Origin: Planctomycetaceae bacterium
Lineage (GTDB): Bacteria > Planctomycetota > Planctomycetia > Pirellulales > Pirellulaceae
Reading direction: 5' to 3'
Length of the DNA: 11,692 nt
NCBI GenBank assembly: GCA_003501565.1
Contig: DNPC01000664.1
Coordinates: 1 to 11,692, forward strand
The notes beneath the pieces were generated by a model that saw only the letters and a program-made list of their open reading frames with translations, was not told the DNA's origin and searched no databases. The translations under genes and the position numbers were made by a program. Below, piece after piece: positions 1 to 6,960 of this stretch (position 1 is the first letter of the stretch; the number at the start of each line of letters is the position of its first letter).

Positions 1-1321
1 GGCCGGCTATCTTGTAAGCCAGCGCGCCCTCACCCAGTCGCTGTCCTGCACACGAGCGGCAGGTGCGGTAGCTGCGCCAGCGTGACAAGAACACGCGAAC
101 GTGCATCTTGTACTTCTTGCGATCAAGCCATTCGAAGAAGCCCTTGAGGCCCGGAAACCCAGTTTCGGCATCTCCGTCCACAACAACGGAGAGCTGCTTC
201 TTAGTTAACTTGTTGACCGGAACGTCGAGGGGCACGCCAACTTCGTCCGCGATATCGGTCAGCTCGTCGAGCAGTCCGCTATAGGCTGGAGTTGACCACG
301 GCGCGATCGCCCCTTCGCTGAGCGATTTGCGCCGGTCAGGGATGATCAGGTCCAAGTCCTCAAAGATCTCGTCGCCAAACCCCTCACAGTCTGGACAGGT
401 ACCTAGCGGATTGTTGAAGTCGAATAATGCGGGAGACGCCTCGGGAAACTCGCGTGAACAGCCTTGACATGATAGTGATTCGGACAGCCGGATGACCTGC
501 CACATCCGCCCATCAACTTCCTCAAGTGAAACGGTTCTTCCCGGTTCAGCACTTGTACTGCCGTCTCGACCTTCATCATCATCCGATTCTACAAGTAAGG
601 TCGCTGTTCCATCGCCCAGTTGAAAGGCCATCTCGAGACTCTCTGTCCCGCGAGCGGTATCACCGCCTTTTACACGATCGATGACGACCCAGACACTACC
701 ACTGCGCGGCAACAACTTGGCTAACTGCGAACGATCGGTATCGGTCAAGCTGATCGTGCGCTGGCCCGCGATCAAGCGGACGAGCCCGTCCGCCTGAAGG
801 TCTGCCAAGACGGTGGCGCGACTTGCCGCATCCTCCCACGCGACAGACGCGACTACCATGGCTTTGCGTCCAGGGAATGTCGCAAGCAGGTCGATGGCGG
901 ATTGCGGAGAATCCCGCCGAACTTCAATTCCACATTCCTCACAGAACGGGCGGGCGACCTTGGCATAGAGCAACCGCAAGTACTCAAGTGCTTCACTGCT
1001 CGTACCGACCGTTGACCGATTCCCCGACGCACCACCACTACGACGCAGCGCCAGCGCCGGTGGTAAGCCGTCCATGATGTCGTAGTCGGGTTTGTCGAAA
1101 CGCTCGAGGAATTGTCGCGTGTATGTGGAAAAGCTCTCGATGTACCGCCGCTGTCCCTCAGCGTACAACGTGTCGATCACCAGTGACGTTTTACCGGCTC
1201 CACTGACACCGCACACCGCGATTAGCTGATTCCGCGGAAGATCGACATCGATCGATTTTAAGTTGTGAACGCGGCAGCCCCGCAATTCAATTCGTTCTTC
1301 AGCCGCTATCGTCGCGCTCAT
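1..1321 (-). CDS. uvrA: UvrA-family excinuclease ABC subunit A, N-terminal 440 residues (runs off left edge)
   Basis: This is the damage-recognition ATPase of nucleotide excision repair, which acts with UvrB and UvrC on DNA in the cytoplasm. I translated 440 in-frame codons from ATG 1321 down to base 2 with no stop. Visible parts in order are HNLKSIDVDLPR (19-30), Walker A GVSGAGKTS (38-46), the UvrA block RRYIESFSTYTRQFL (58-72) followed by DKPD, RSTVGT (102-107), a C-x2-C at 127-130, the first zinc module with Cys 285/288 and 309/312 around FDFNNPLGTCPDC, and CRSC (421-424) with RLGEGALAY. The ABC signature and the second nucleotide-binding half lie outside the window. The start fits the usual short UvrA N-terminus, but no clear Shine-Dalgarno precedes it. 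The usual EQK after the SPAI/PPAL motif is replaced by RRS (93-95), so this may be a divergent or extra-domain UvrA paralogue rather than the standard one. Family assignment is secure; which paralogue is not. Confidence 0.94.
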   Translation of the reverse strand, partial: MSATIAAEERIELRGCRVHNLKSIDVDLPRNQLIAVCGVSGAGKTSLVIDTLYAEGQRRYIESFSTYTRQFLERFDKPDYDIMDGLPPALALRRSGGASGNRSTVGTSSEALEYLRLLYAKVARPFCEECGIEVRRDSPQSAIDLLATFPGRKAMVVASVAWEDAASRATVLADLQADGLVRLIAGQRTISLTDTDRSQLAKLLPRSGSVWVVIDRVKGGDTARGTESLEMAFQLGDGTATLLVESDDDEGRDGSTSAEPGRTVSLEEVDGRMWQVIRLSESLSCQGCSREFPEASPALFDFNNPLGTCPDCEGFGDEIFEDLDLIIPDRRKSLSEGAIAPWSTPAYSGLLDELTDIADEVGVPLDVPVNKLTKKQLSVVVDGDAETGFPGLKGFFEWLDRKKYKMHVRVFLSRWRSYRTCRSCAGQRLGEGALAYKIAG

Positions 1322-1495
1322 CGTCGGCAAGCTACATCCGTCGAGTATAGAACCCGTCGTGAATCCAAACCGACGGCTTCGACACTATACGGAAGCAACC
1401 AAACTCCGCCAAGCGTCAGCCACCATAATCACTTTCTCGCTCGCCTCGCGGATCCGTGTCCATTTACGTAGACTCACTGCCCATGCATGTTGACT

Positions 1496-1524
1496 CGTTT
1501 AACCGTCAGCCGGCAGGCGTACGG
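1496..1524 (+). repeat. Interspersed repeat, copy A (29 bases)
   Basis: The copy begins cgtttaaccgtcag, continues ccggcag and ends gcgtacgg. On the opposite strand at 1710-1738 there is a copy matching at 25 of 29 positions, and at 1764-1785 a copy identical except for loss of seven central bases. A and B are inverted relative to each other and bound about 185 bases. The match is far above chance for a spacer of this size. Confidence 0.8.
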
Positions 1525-1709
1525 CTACCGCGGGCCACAACACGCACAGTCGATCTACTCGCGGCGCACGTTCAACGATCGCAGTCCAAGCTGCTCCCAG
1601 TCCACGATAGCGACCTCCACGAGCTGGACTCTTATCGAGGGGATTCACAGGATGACACCCGGCTCTTGCTTGAGGCCGTTAGCTACGCACTACGCCCCAA
1701 TGCCCTTAT

Positions 1710-1738
1710 CCGTACGTCTGCCGACTGAAGGCTAAACG
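1710..1738 (-). repeat. Interspersed repeat, copy B (29 bases)
   Basis: Read on the minus strand, this copy begins cgtttagccttcag and ends gacgtacgg. It differs from copy A at four positions (A to G, G to T, C to T, G to A). It lies 25 bases from copy C in the same orientation, and B and C share the flank ttatccgtacg on the plus strand. Confidence 0.8.
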
Positions 1739-1763
1739 AACGCCAAGTGAATCCTGTCTTTAT

Positions 1764-1785
1764 CCGTACGCCTGACGGTTAAACG
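1764..1785 (-). repeat. Interspersed repeat, copy C (22 bases, 7-base internal deletion)
   Basis: On the minus strand it reads cgtttaaccgtcag followed directly by gcgtacgg. It equals copy A exactly except that the central seven bases (ccggcag) are missing. Loss of a unit bounded by the short repeat cag would explain this, so slippage is plausible. Confidence 0.8.
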
Positions 1786-1826
1786 GATTGAGGGATAGTC
1801 GCAATCGTGCGACGCAATTGAACAAC

Positions 1827-2132
1827 TCAGCTAGCCGGTGCGATGTCCCAAATGGTGACGTCACGGGAGACAACCCAGTCGGTGATGGTTGCGTTGAAGT
1901 CCGCCAGATGCTGAGTCTCGCGGTGTTTGTCAAAAGCGGCGCGATCATCGTACGTTTCGTACAGCATGAACCGAGTCGGATCATCGGGCGAAGTACAAAC
2001 GTCAAACTGCACGCACCACGGCTCCTTTTCCAACGAGTTCTTCGCCTGCAGTACGACCGCCTCGTGGAAAGGCCCCACCGATTCAGGCTTTACGACAAAC
2101 ACTACGTGGACAGCGCAAGTAGGAGCGGACAT
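1827..2132 (-). CDS. ABM-fold (antibiotic biosynthesis monooxygenase / LsrG-like) small protein
   Basis: A 101-residue cytoplasmic protein that covers one complete ABM ferredoxin-like domain. The first strand is CAVHVVFVVKPESV, followed by an amphipathic helix, then FDVCTSPDDPTRFMLYETYDD and the family hallmark AAFDKHRETQHL, then ITDWVVSRDVTIWDI. This order (CxQFDV, DDPxRFxLYExYxDxxAFxxH) is typical of putative quinol monooxygenases and of LsrG-type proteins that act on autoinducer-2 derivatives. The substrate cannot be read from the sequence, since these proteins have no cofactor and few invariant residues. I chose ATG 2132 because the domain starts there and GGAA lies six bases upstream; a TTG at 2198 would add 22 residues without family likeness. 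It lies 72 bases downstream of the helical-repeat gene on the same strand and could be read from the same transcript. Confidence 0.82.
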   Translation of the reverse strand: MSAPTCAVHVVFVVKPESVGPFHEAVVLQAKNSLEKEPWCVQFDVCTSPDDPTRFMLYETYDDRAAFDKHRETQHLADFNATITDWVVSRDVTIWDIAPAS

Positions 2133-2204
2133 AGCAGATTCCAGATAAACAAAAGACCGTGACCCCCAGCATTTTCCCCACCACAGGCCCGGTGACAACG
2201 TCAG

Positions 2205-3512
2205 TTATTGCCCTTGGGCCAGTTGCTGGAGAGCTTCTGCGGCGAGTTGGGCGGATTGATAGGAGTTGGCAAGAGAGTCGATGAGCGTGTGGGCGTCTGA
2301 AAACTGCTGGTTGGCTGTATATGCTGTGACTAATCCGCTTGCCAGCTGCAGAGCATCCGTGGGCAGTGCGCCTGTGGGGGTTGTTTCAGAGTCTTGCAGG
2401 ACATTGTCGAGCGTGTTGCGGAGTGCTGCGATCACACTTTCGGCCGAATCCTGGTTTCCGGCTTCACCTAAGCTGATTGCGACGTCGACACGTGCCGCCG
2501 CCCGCGACAACTGCGATTCAATCGAGCGAATACTTGTAAGTGCATTTCCAAACTGCCGCGCTTGGGCTTGTTCGGACGCGATTGTCCGCCACGCTCTGTC
2601 TCGATCCTTGACGTCCTCGAGAAGTCCTACCGCATCTTCGGCCTCCGCAAACATGTGTGCCTCGGCAAGATCGCGAATCAATCGTAACAGCAACTCCCGG
2701 CCCTGGTGGCCACGGTATGCAGCGGCTTGTTTGGCAAGGACGTCGGCTTTGCATTCGAGAGTTCCATGACAAAGATGCCACAGCGTCGTAATGCTGTGAC
2801 CGGTATAGTACTGCCGGCCCGCAACTTGGTAGGCTTTGTCCGCGTACTCCGTTGCTCCGGCGAGGTCGCCCTCCTTGCGAAGCTTGCGGGCGATTCTCTC
2901 CAGCGCAATACCAATCATGTCTTCGGGGGCGTTTTCTTCGGTAATCTTCAATCCGCGAACGAAGGCTTCCGCCTTTGAGTATTCACCACGTGCCGTGTAG
3001 ATACTCGCTATTTCTAAGCCGTCGAATAATGACGCTCGCTTGAGGTTAGCGATCGCTTCTTCCAGTGCCGCATCGTCGCCTTGATCGGCCAGATGTAAAG
3101 CGATTTTCTGTTGTAAATCCTCTTTCATTAACTTGCTTGCCGCTACAACGGATTCCGCAAGGTCGACTCGGCCGATCGCGCAAGCGGTCTCAGAGCAACG
3201 ATGCCAATTGCTGCCCTCCGAGCCGGTACGAACGCTTTCCCAAGCTGAAGCCCATAATTCCTCGGCAACGGTTTGACGCCCCAAAACACTCAGCGGGCGG
3301 GCTGCCAAACATAGTACATAGGAGAGCCGGTGCGCGGGCGTATCGTCGGGGGCAACTACGCGCAGTTTCGCTACGCAAACGTCGACGAACTCGTCGCGTG
3401 AAAGTTGATGCTCGGATTCTTGAGCAAAGCCTTGAATCGAAAAGGCGGCCAACAGGAGCGCTGCTGCTAAAAACAGACGTACGATTGAAGATGTCAAGCA
3501 TTTATTGGACAT
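2205..3512 (-). CDS. Secreted TPR-like helical-repeat protein, function unknown
   Basis: I do not recognise a specific family. From ATG 3512 the product is 435 residues. Its N-terminus is a typical signal peptide: a Lys/Arg n-region, the hydrophobic run LFLAAALLLAAFSIQ and a GFA-QE cleavage site near residue 30. Export is therefore likely, probably to the periplasm. From about residue 105 to 430 it is almost all alpha-helical, with degenerate 30-35 residue helix-turn-helix units such as IASIYTARGEYSKAEAFVRGL, IARKLRKEGDLAGATEYADKA and IASEQAQARQFGNALTSIRSI, which suggests a TPR/Sel1-like solenoid and a binding or scaffold role. Cysteines are mostly in the N-terminal half (46, 68, 106, 111, 248, 254). 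ATG 3527 or 3593 are alternative starts that bury the signal in a longer tail; none has a good Shine-Dalgarno. It lies 175 bases after the DASS transporter gene, with an inverted repeat between them. Confidence 0.8.
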   Translation of the reverse strand: MSNKCLTSSIVRLFLAAALLLAAFSIQGFAQESEHQLSRDEFVDVCVAKLRVVAPDDTPAHRLSYVLCLAARPLSVLGRQTVAEELWASAWESVRTGSEGSNWHRCSETACAIGRVDLAESVVAASKLMKEDLQQKIALHLADQGDDAALEEAIANLKRASLFDGLEIASIYTARGEYSKAEAFVRGLKITEENAPEDMIGIALERIARKLRKEGDLAGATEYADKAYQVAGRQYYTGHSITTLWHLCHGTLECKADVLAKQAAAYRGHQGRELLLRLIRDLAEAHMFAEAEDAVGLLEDVKDRDRAWRTIASEQAQARQFGNALTSIRSIESQLSRAAARVDVAISLGEAGNQDSAESVIAALRNTLDNVLQDSETTPTGALPTDALQLASGLVTAYTANQQFSDAHTLIDSLANSYQSAQLAAEALQQLAQGQ

Positions 3513-3603
3513 CGTACAAGTGGGCATCGTCAAAGTGGCCGTCGAGTACGTTCGCACGATTAGTGAGCCCTCGTCAGAAAAGTCTGCGTTCATGACAGCC
3601 GTT

Positions 3604-3653
3604 CAGGCAACAAAACATACATGCTTTCGCCGGTCCTAGGTTTTGCTTGCCTG
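3604..3653. repeat. Inverted repeat / hairpin between transporter and helical-repeat genes
   Basis: The left arm caggcaacaaaac (3604-3616) pairs with the right arm gttttgcttgcctg (3640-3653), giving 13 pairs with one bulged base and a loop of 23 bases. It lies between the stop of the DASS gene and the start of the helical-repeat gene. No T-run follows on the minus strand, so a classical intrinsic terminator is not shown. A processing site, a factor-dependent terminator or a protein-binding site are all possible. Confidence 0.55.
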
Positions 3654-3687
3654 TATTGGTACGTGCTTACTTTCAACAGCCGGTCGC

Positions 3688-5382
3688 CTAGCCGATCAGC
3701 AAAGGACCAACAACTGCGAACGCGAAAACCGTGGCTAGCAGAACCGCTATTAAGTTTAACAAGAATCCAGCCCGAGCCATTTGAGGTCCTGTGATCAAGC
3801 CGGAGCCAAAGACGATTGCATTTGGCGGCGTTGCAACGGGCAGCATGAAAGCACAGCTGGAGGCAACGGTGGCCGGTACGATCAGAAGATAGGGATGGAT
3901 CCCCAAGCCCGGCGCGACTGCGGCCAAGACCGGAACGAGTGAAGCGGTCGTGGCAGCATTGCTGGTCAGCTCAGTCATAAACACGATGGTAGCCGTGACC
4001 GCCAGTAAAACGACAACGACGGGAACACCCTCGATAGCTTCGGCCTGAGCCCCGATGAATTCGGCTACCCCATGACGTTTCACCGCGCTTGCCAAGCTGA
4101 GACCACCTCCGAACAACAGCAGGATTCCCCAAGGCAGGCGTTCGGCGGTTGCCCAGTCCATCGTGAATTCGCGAGTTTTCACGTTGACCGGGATCAAGAA
4201 CAGGGAAACCGCACACAACATCGCGATTCCTGAATCCGACAAATAAGCCAGCGGAGCAATGGTTTGCCCTGCCCACTGAAAACTGACAGATTGCAAGAGT
4301 GGTCGCGTGAGCCACATGCTGACTGCCACCAAAAACACGACCAGGGTGTTCCACTCACTCCTGCGGACGACGCCGATTGCCTTTAGCTCACGTCCAATGA
4401 GTTGACGTCCACCGGGGATTTCCAAATTGCCCAACGGAAAAATCAACTTCGTCATCATCAGGTAGATGATGGGGAGGAATACCACCGAGAAGCTGAGTCC
4501 GACTGGGAGCCAACGCGCAAAACTTAGATCAATCTGATACTCCGGTGAAATATCGCTGCTAAGGAAGGTTGCCAAGAATGCGTTGGTTGGCGTGCCGATG
4601 ATCGTGGTGATTCCGCCAATACTGGCGGCGTAAGCAACGGACAGTAACAGACAGGCTGCAAAACGATCCGTGGTCGCTTTGGGAACCGCATCGCCTTGCT
4701 GCCGCAGCAGCGCGATGACGCTGACCGCGATCGGCAGCATCATGGCAGTTGTTGCCGTGTTGGACACAAATCCGCTAAGCGCAGCGGTGACCAGCATAAA
4801 CCCCGCCACCATCGCACCCGCCGAGGTTCCTACTAACCTGAGAGTCAGCAGTGCCATCCGCCGCCCCAGTCCGGACTTGTCCATCGAAAACGCGATGATG
4901 AAGCCGCCGAGGTACAAGAAAATGAGGTGGCTAGCGTAGGGGGCTGCCGCGTCTGCGATCTTGTCAATTTTCAGTAGTGGAAAAAACACGAGGGGCAGCA
5001 GGGCCGTGGCGCTAATTTCGATTGCTTCGGTCAACCACCAAACGCCCATCCAAACCATGACGGCCAGCGTCGCACGCCCGGCCCAATCGAAATCCTTCAC
5101 CACCCGGCCTGCCGGTAAAGATCTTGCGTCCGTCTGCGGATCTTGCATTCTGCGGTCGGCTGATCCTGAGTCACTATCAAGTTGTTGTACCGCCGTGGAG
5201 TCTGACTCGGTGGTATTGGCGTCGCTATTCTTTTCGGAAACGTTGGCGGCTTGGGCTGAAAGCTCGACGCCACGATAGCTACTAGGAAGTAGCCAAAGCG
5301 TAAGTGCGGCCAGTAGCGGTCCGGCGGCAAGGCCCATCCACTGAATTGAGTGGCGGTGCGTGGTTTGGGCGGAGTCAGTCAA
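3688..5382 (-). CDS. DASS/SLC13 family anion:sodium symporter (likely dicarboxylate)
   Basis: A 564-residue polytopic inner-membrane protein of the divalent anion:Na+ symporter family, which imports succinate, citrate or similar anions, or sulfate, with sodium. It has about eleven hydrophobic segments. The family signature SNTATTAMMLPI is at 207-218, GTPTNA (a sodium-site loop) at 263-268, the second half-repeat tip TSNAATTAS at 473-481 and ATPPNAIVFGSG at 517-528. The duplicated inverted halves are thus complete. In the second tip the Thr of SNT is Ala (476), a place where animal members also vary. Start: TTG 5382, because AGGAGGG ends six bases upstream, the best ribosome site of any gene here. 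An unusual hydrophilic stretch rich in Ser, Asp, Asn and Gln (about 40-95) separates the first hydrophobic segment from the conserved core, which starts near DWAGRATLAVMVW. Family certain; the anion is not settled. Confidence 0.92.
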   Translation of the reverse strand: MTDSAQTTHRHSIQWMGLAAGPLLAALTLWLLPSSYRGVELSAQAANVSEKNSDANTTESDSTAVQQLDSDSGSADRRMQDPQTDARSLPAGRVVKDFDWAGRATLAVMVWMGVWWLTEAIEISATALLPLVFFPLLKIDKIADAAAPYASHLIFLYLGGFIIAFSMDKSGLGRRMALLTLRLVGTSAGAMVAGFMLVTAALSGFVSNTATTAMMLPIAVSVIALLRQQGDAVPKATTDRFAACLLLSVAYAASIGGITTIIGTPTNAFLATFLSSDISPEYQIDLSFARWLPVGLSFSVVFLPIIYLMMTKLIFPLGNLEIPGGRQLIGRELKAIGVVRRSEWNTLVVFLVAVSMWLTRPLLQSVSFQWAGQTIAPLAYLSDSGIAMLCAVSLFLIPVNVKTREFTMDWATAERLPWGILLLFGGGLSLASAVKRHGVAEFIGAQAEAIEGVPVVVVLLAVTATIVFMTELTSNAATTASLVPVLAAVAPGLGIHPYLLIVPATVASSCAFMLPVATPPNAIVFGSGLITGPQMARAGFLLNLIAVLLATVFAFAVVGPLLIG

Positions 5383-5388
5383 GATGGA

Positions 5389-5395
5389 CCCTCCT
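5389..5395 (-). promoter_or_regulatory. Strong Shine-Dalgarno site that fixes a TTG start
   Basis: On the minus strand the bases read AGGAGGG, followed by six bases (tccatc) and TTG at 5382. No ATG lies at a suitable distance, and the next in-frame ATG is 15 codons inside the first hydrophobic segment. The site therefore decides the start of the DASS transporter gene. Confidence 0.75.
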
Positions 5396-5734
5396 GGGAA
5401 GTGATGTGATGAGCCGCGAGATCTGGCTTATGCCGTGGAGATGACTACTACTCCCACTGGGCGCGATAGGTGAGGATAAGTTGTTGGCAGTGAGGAACGA
5501 ACATCGACAACTGCCGCTGCAGATGGGCGGGATCAACCACATGCCGGCGAAACTCGAATTTCGCTAACGTGTGGAAGGTGATGGATAGGAGCCGTCGGAT
5601 CGAGTGGGCATGAACACGGCACCAGCAATGTGCCGCATACAAGGTGAAGCGATTTAGCCGAAGGCTTTGTGTTCACTTTCAGCTCTCGCAGTGGGAGCAG
5701 TCGCTACGTCCTCGCAATCGTTTCGCCGTTCACT
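5396..5734. other. Spacer between UDP-glucuronate decarboxylase and transporter genes
   Basis: About 340 bases with no gene I can defend. A 64-codon minus-strand open frame (5448-5642, TTG start) has no Shine-Dalgarno site and no family likeness. The stretch is nearly framed by an imperfect 13-base inverted repeat (5447-5459 against 5689-5701, one mismatch). The promoter of the transporter should lie in the first part, but I see no clear box pair. Confidence 0.5.
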
Positions 5735-6712
5735 TTATACAAAATTCGGAGTTGGCGGGCGATAGTGCGATAGGTCAACAGATTTGAACCAATCGATCGT
5801 CTGTTGAAGCCCCTCACGAAGTTTTACTTTCGGCTCCCAATCGAGGACTTTGCCTGCAAGGGTAATGTCCGGTTGTCGTCGCGTCGGGTCGTCGGCAGGT
5901 AACGGCTTTTGTACCAGATTAACCGGTGCACCCGTTTGCTCGATCACCATCTCGGCCAACTCACGAATTGTAAATTCGTCGGGATTGCCGATGTTGACAG
6001 GCCCAATCACGTCCGTCGGAGAATTCATCAGCCGGATGATGCCTTCGACTAAATCGTCGCGATAGCAGAAAGATCTGGTTTGCTGACCATCGCCGAAAAT
6101 CGTAATATCATGACCGGTTAATGCTTGGCGAATGAAGTTCGAGACGACGCGACCGTCGTAGGGGTGCATTCGCGGTCCATACGTATTGAAGATACGTACA
6201 ATCTTGACTTCAACCTTGTTCATGCGGTTGTAGTCCATGAACAGCGTTTCGGCGACGCGTTTACCTTCGTCATAACACGCGCGTGGTCCGATTGGATTGA
6301 CACTGCCGCGATAGGATTCAGGTTGTGGGTGCACCTCGGGGTCACCATAGACTTCGGATGTGCTTGCTAGCAAAATCCGCGCACCGCAGCGTTTGGCCAT
6401 GCCAAGCATGTTGATCGACCCCAACACACTCGTCTTCGTCGTCTTGATGGGATTGAACTGGTAGTGCCCCGGAGCCGCGGGACAGGCCATGTGATAGACC
6501 TCGTCGACCTCTAAGAAGATTGGCAGCGTGACATCATGCCGAATCAGTTCAAAATTTGGTTTGCCCAGCAAGTGTTGAACATTCGATTTCTGGCTGGTGA
6601 AGAAATTATCCAGGCAGATCACATCGTGTCCGTCACCGACCAATCTCTCGCAGATATGTGATCCGAGAAATCCCGCTCCACCAGTAACCACGATACGTTT
6701 GATTTGAGCCAT
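5735..6712 (-). CDS. uxs: UDP-glucuronic acid decarboxylase (UDP-xylose synthase), SDR family
   Basis: A 325-residue cytoplasmic extended short-chain dehydrogenase/reductase. It converts UDP-glucuronate to UDP-xylose with bound NAD, supplying xylose for surface polysaccharide or glycoprotein. The NAD-binding GGAGFLGSH is at 11-19, followed by DNFFTSQKSNV, the decarboxylase-type HDVTLP and VYHMACPAAPGHYQ. The Ser of LASTSEVYGDPEVHPQ and the YDEGK of the catalytic Tyr-x3-Lys are present, as are RIFNTYGPRM, GDGQQTRSFCYRDDLVEG and the C-terminal RRQPDITLAGKVLDWEPKV. The run from HDVT through PIGPRACYDEGKR separates it from UDP-glucose epimerases and dTDP-glucose dehydratases. I chose ATG 6712 because the Rossmann strand begins five residues later, as in relatives; ATG 6751 adds 13 residues and also lacks a good Shine-Dalgarno. 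No glycosyltransferase genes are next to it. Confidence 0.93.
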   Translation of the reverse strand: MAQIKRIVVTGGAGFLGSHICERLVGDGHDVICLDNFFTSQKSNVQHLLGKPNFELIRHDVTLPIFLEVDEVYHMACPAAPGHYQFNPIKTTKTSVLGSINMLGMAKRCGARILLASTSEVYGDPEVHPQPESYRGSVNPIGPRACYDEGKRVAETLFMDYNRMNKVEVKIVRIFNTYGPRMHPYDGRVVSNFIRQALTGHDITIFGDGQQTRSFCYRDDLVEGIIRLMNSPTDVIGPVNIGNPDEFTIRELAEMVIEQTGAPVNLVQKPLPADDPTRRQPDITLAGKVLDWEPKVKLREGLQQTIDWFKSVDLSHYRPPTPNFV

Positions 6713-6774
6713 CAGATTTACTGCAAGAGTAGAAAGTGCGTAGGCAAGCATTGCCGTTCAACTTCTGTTGGGTC

Positions 6775-6796
6775 GCGATTTTAGCGTAGAAATCGC
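6775..6796. repeat. Perfect 7-bp hairpin between aldo/keto reductase and uxs genes
   Basis: The arms gcgattt (6775-6781) and aaatcgc (6790-6796) enclose an eight-base loop. It sits upstream of uxs and about 165 bases beyond the aldo/keto reductase stop. There is no following T-run on either strand, so a terminator role is only a possibility and chance cannot be excluded. Confidence 0.35.
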
Positions 6797-6960
6797 ACCG
6801 CGTGGAGGAGGAGGTTTACGCCATGCTTGGCCGAGTGAATTAGGCTGAGCTAGCAAAACTGAGCGGCACGCAAGGAGCTACCGGTTTGGCCATGATCAAA
6901 CCAAAATAAAATCTCGGTCGTTCGCAGAAACCGCATGCCTGCAAAATCAGAATCACGGTG

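Larger units (their letters stand above)
1322..1826. other. Gene-free spacer upstream of uvrA carrying interspersed repeats
   Basis: I see no convincing gene in these roughly 500 bases between the uvrA start and the end of the ABM-domain gene. The stretch holds three copies of one short repeat (1496-1524, 1710-1738, 1764-1785). The uvrA promoter is presumably near 1322-1450 but no clear -35/-10 pair stands out. Open frames here, such as plus-strand 1456-1728, run through the repeats and resemble no family I know. Confidence 0.6.

Noticed and set aside
1456..1728. Plus-strand open frame of 90 codons in the uvrA upstream spacer
   Set aside because: It runs through repeat copy A and into copy B, has no ribosome site, resembles no family, and a second overlapping frame (1487-1735) is equally open. 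It looks repeat-driven.
1496..1785. CRISPR array
   Set aside because: Three copies only, in mixed orientation, with unequal spacing (185 and 25 bases) and no cas genes.
5448..5642. Minus-strand open frame of 64 codons with TTG start
   Set aside because: There is no Shine-Dalgarno and no family likeness, and its stop lies in one arm of an inverted repeat. It may be chance or a relic; I could not support it as a gene.
6883..6902. Six-pair hairpin ggtttg...caaacc next to aaaataaaa as a terminator
   Set aside because: On the minus strand the T-rich run precedes the hairpin, and on the plus strand A-rich bases follow it. Neither order fits a terminator.
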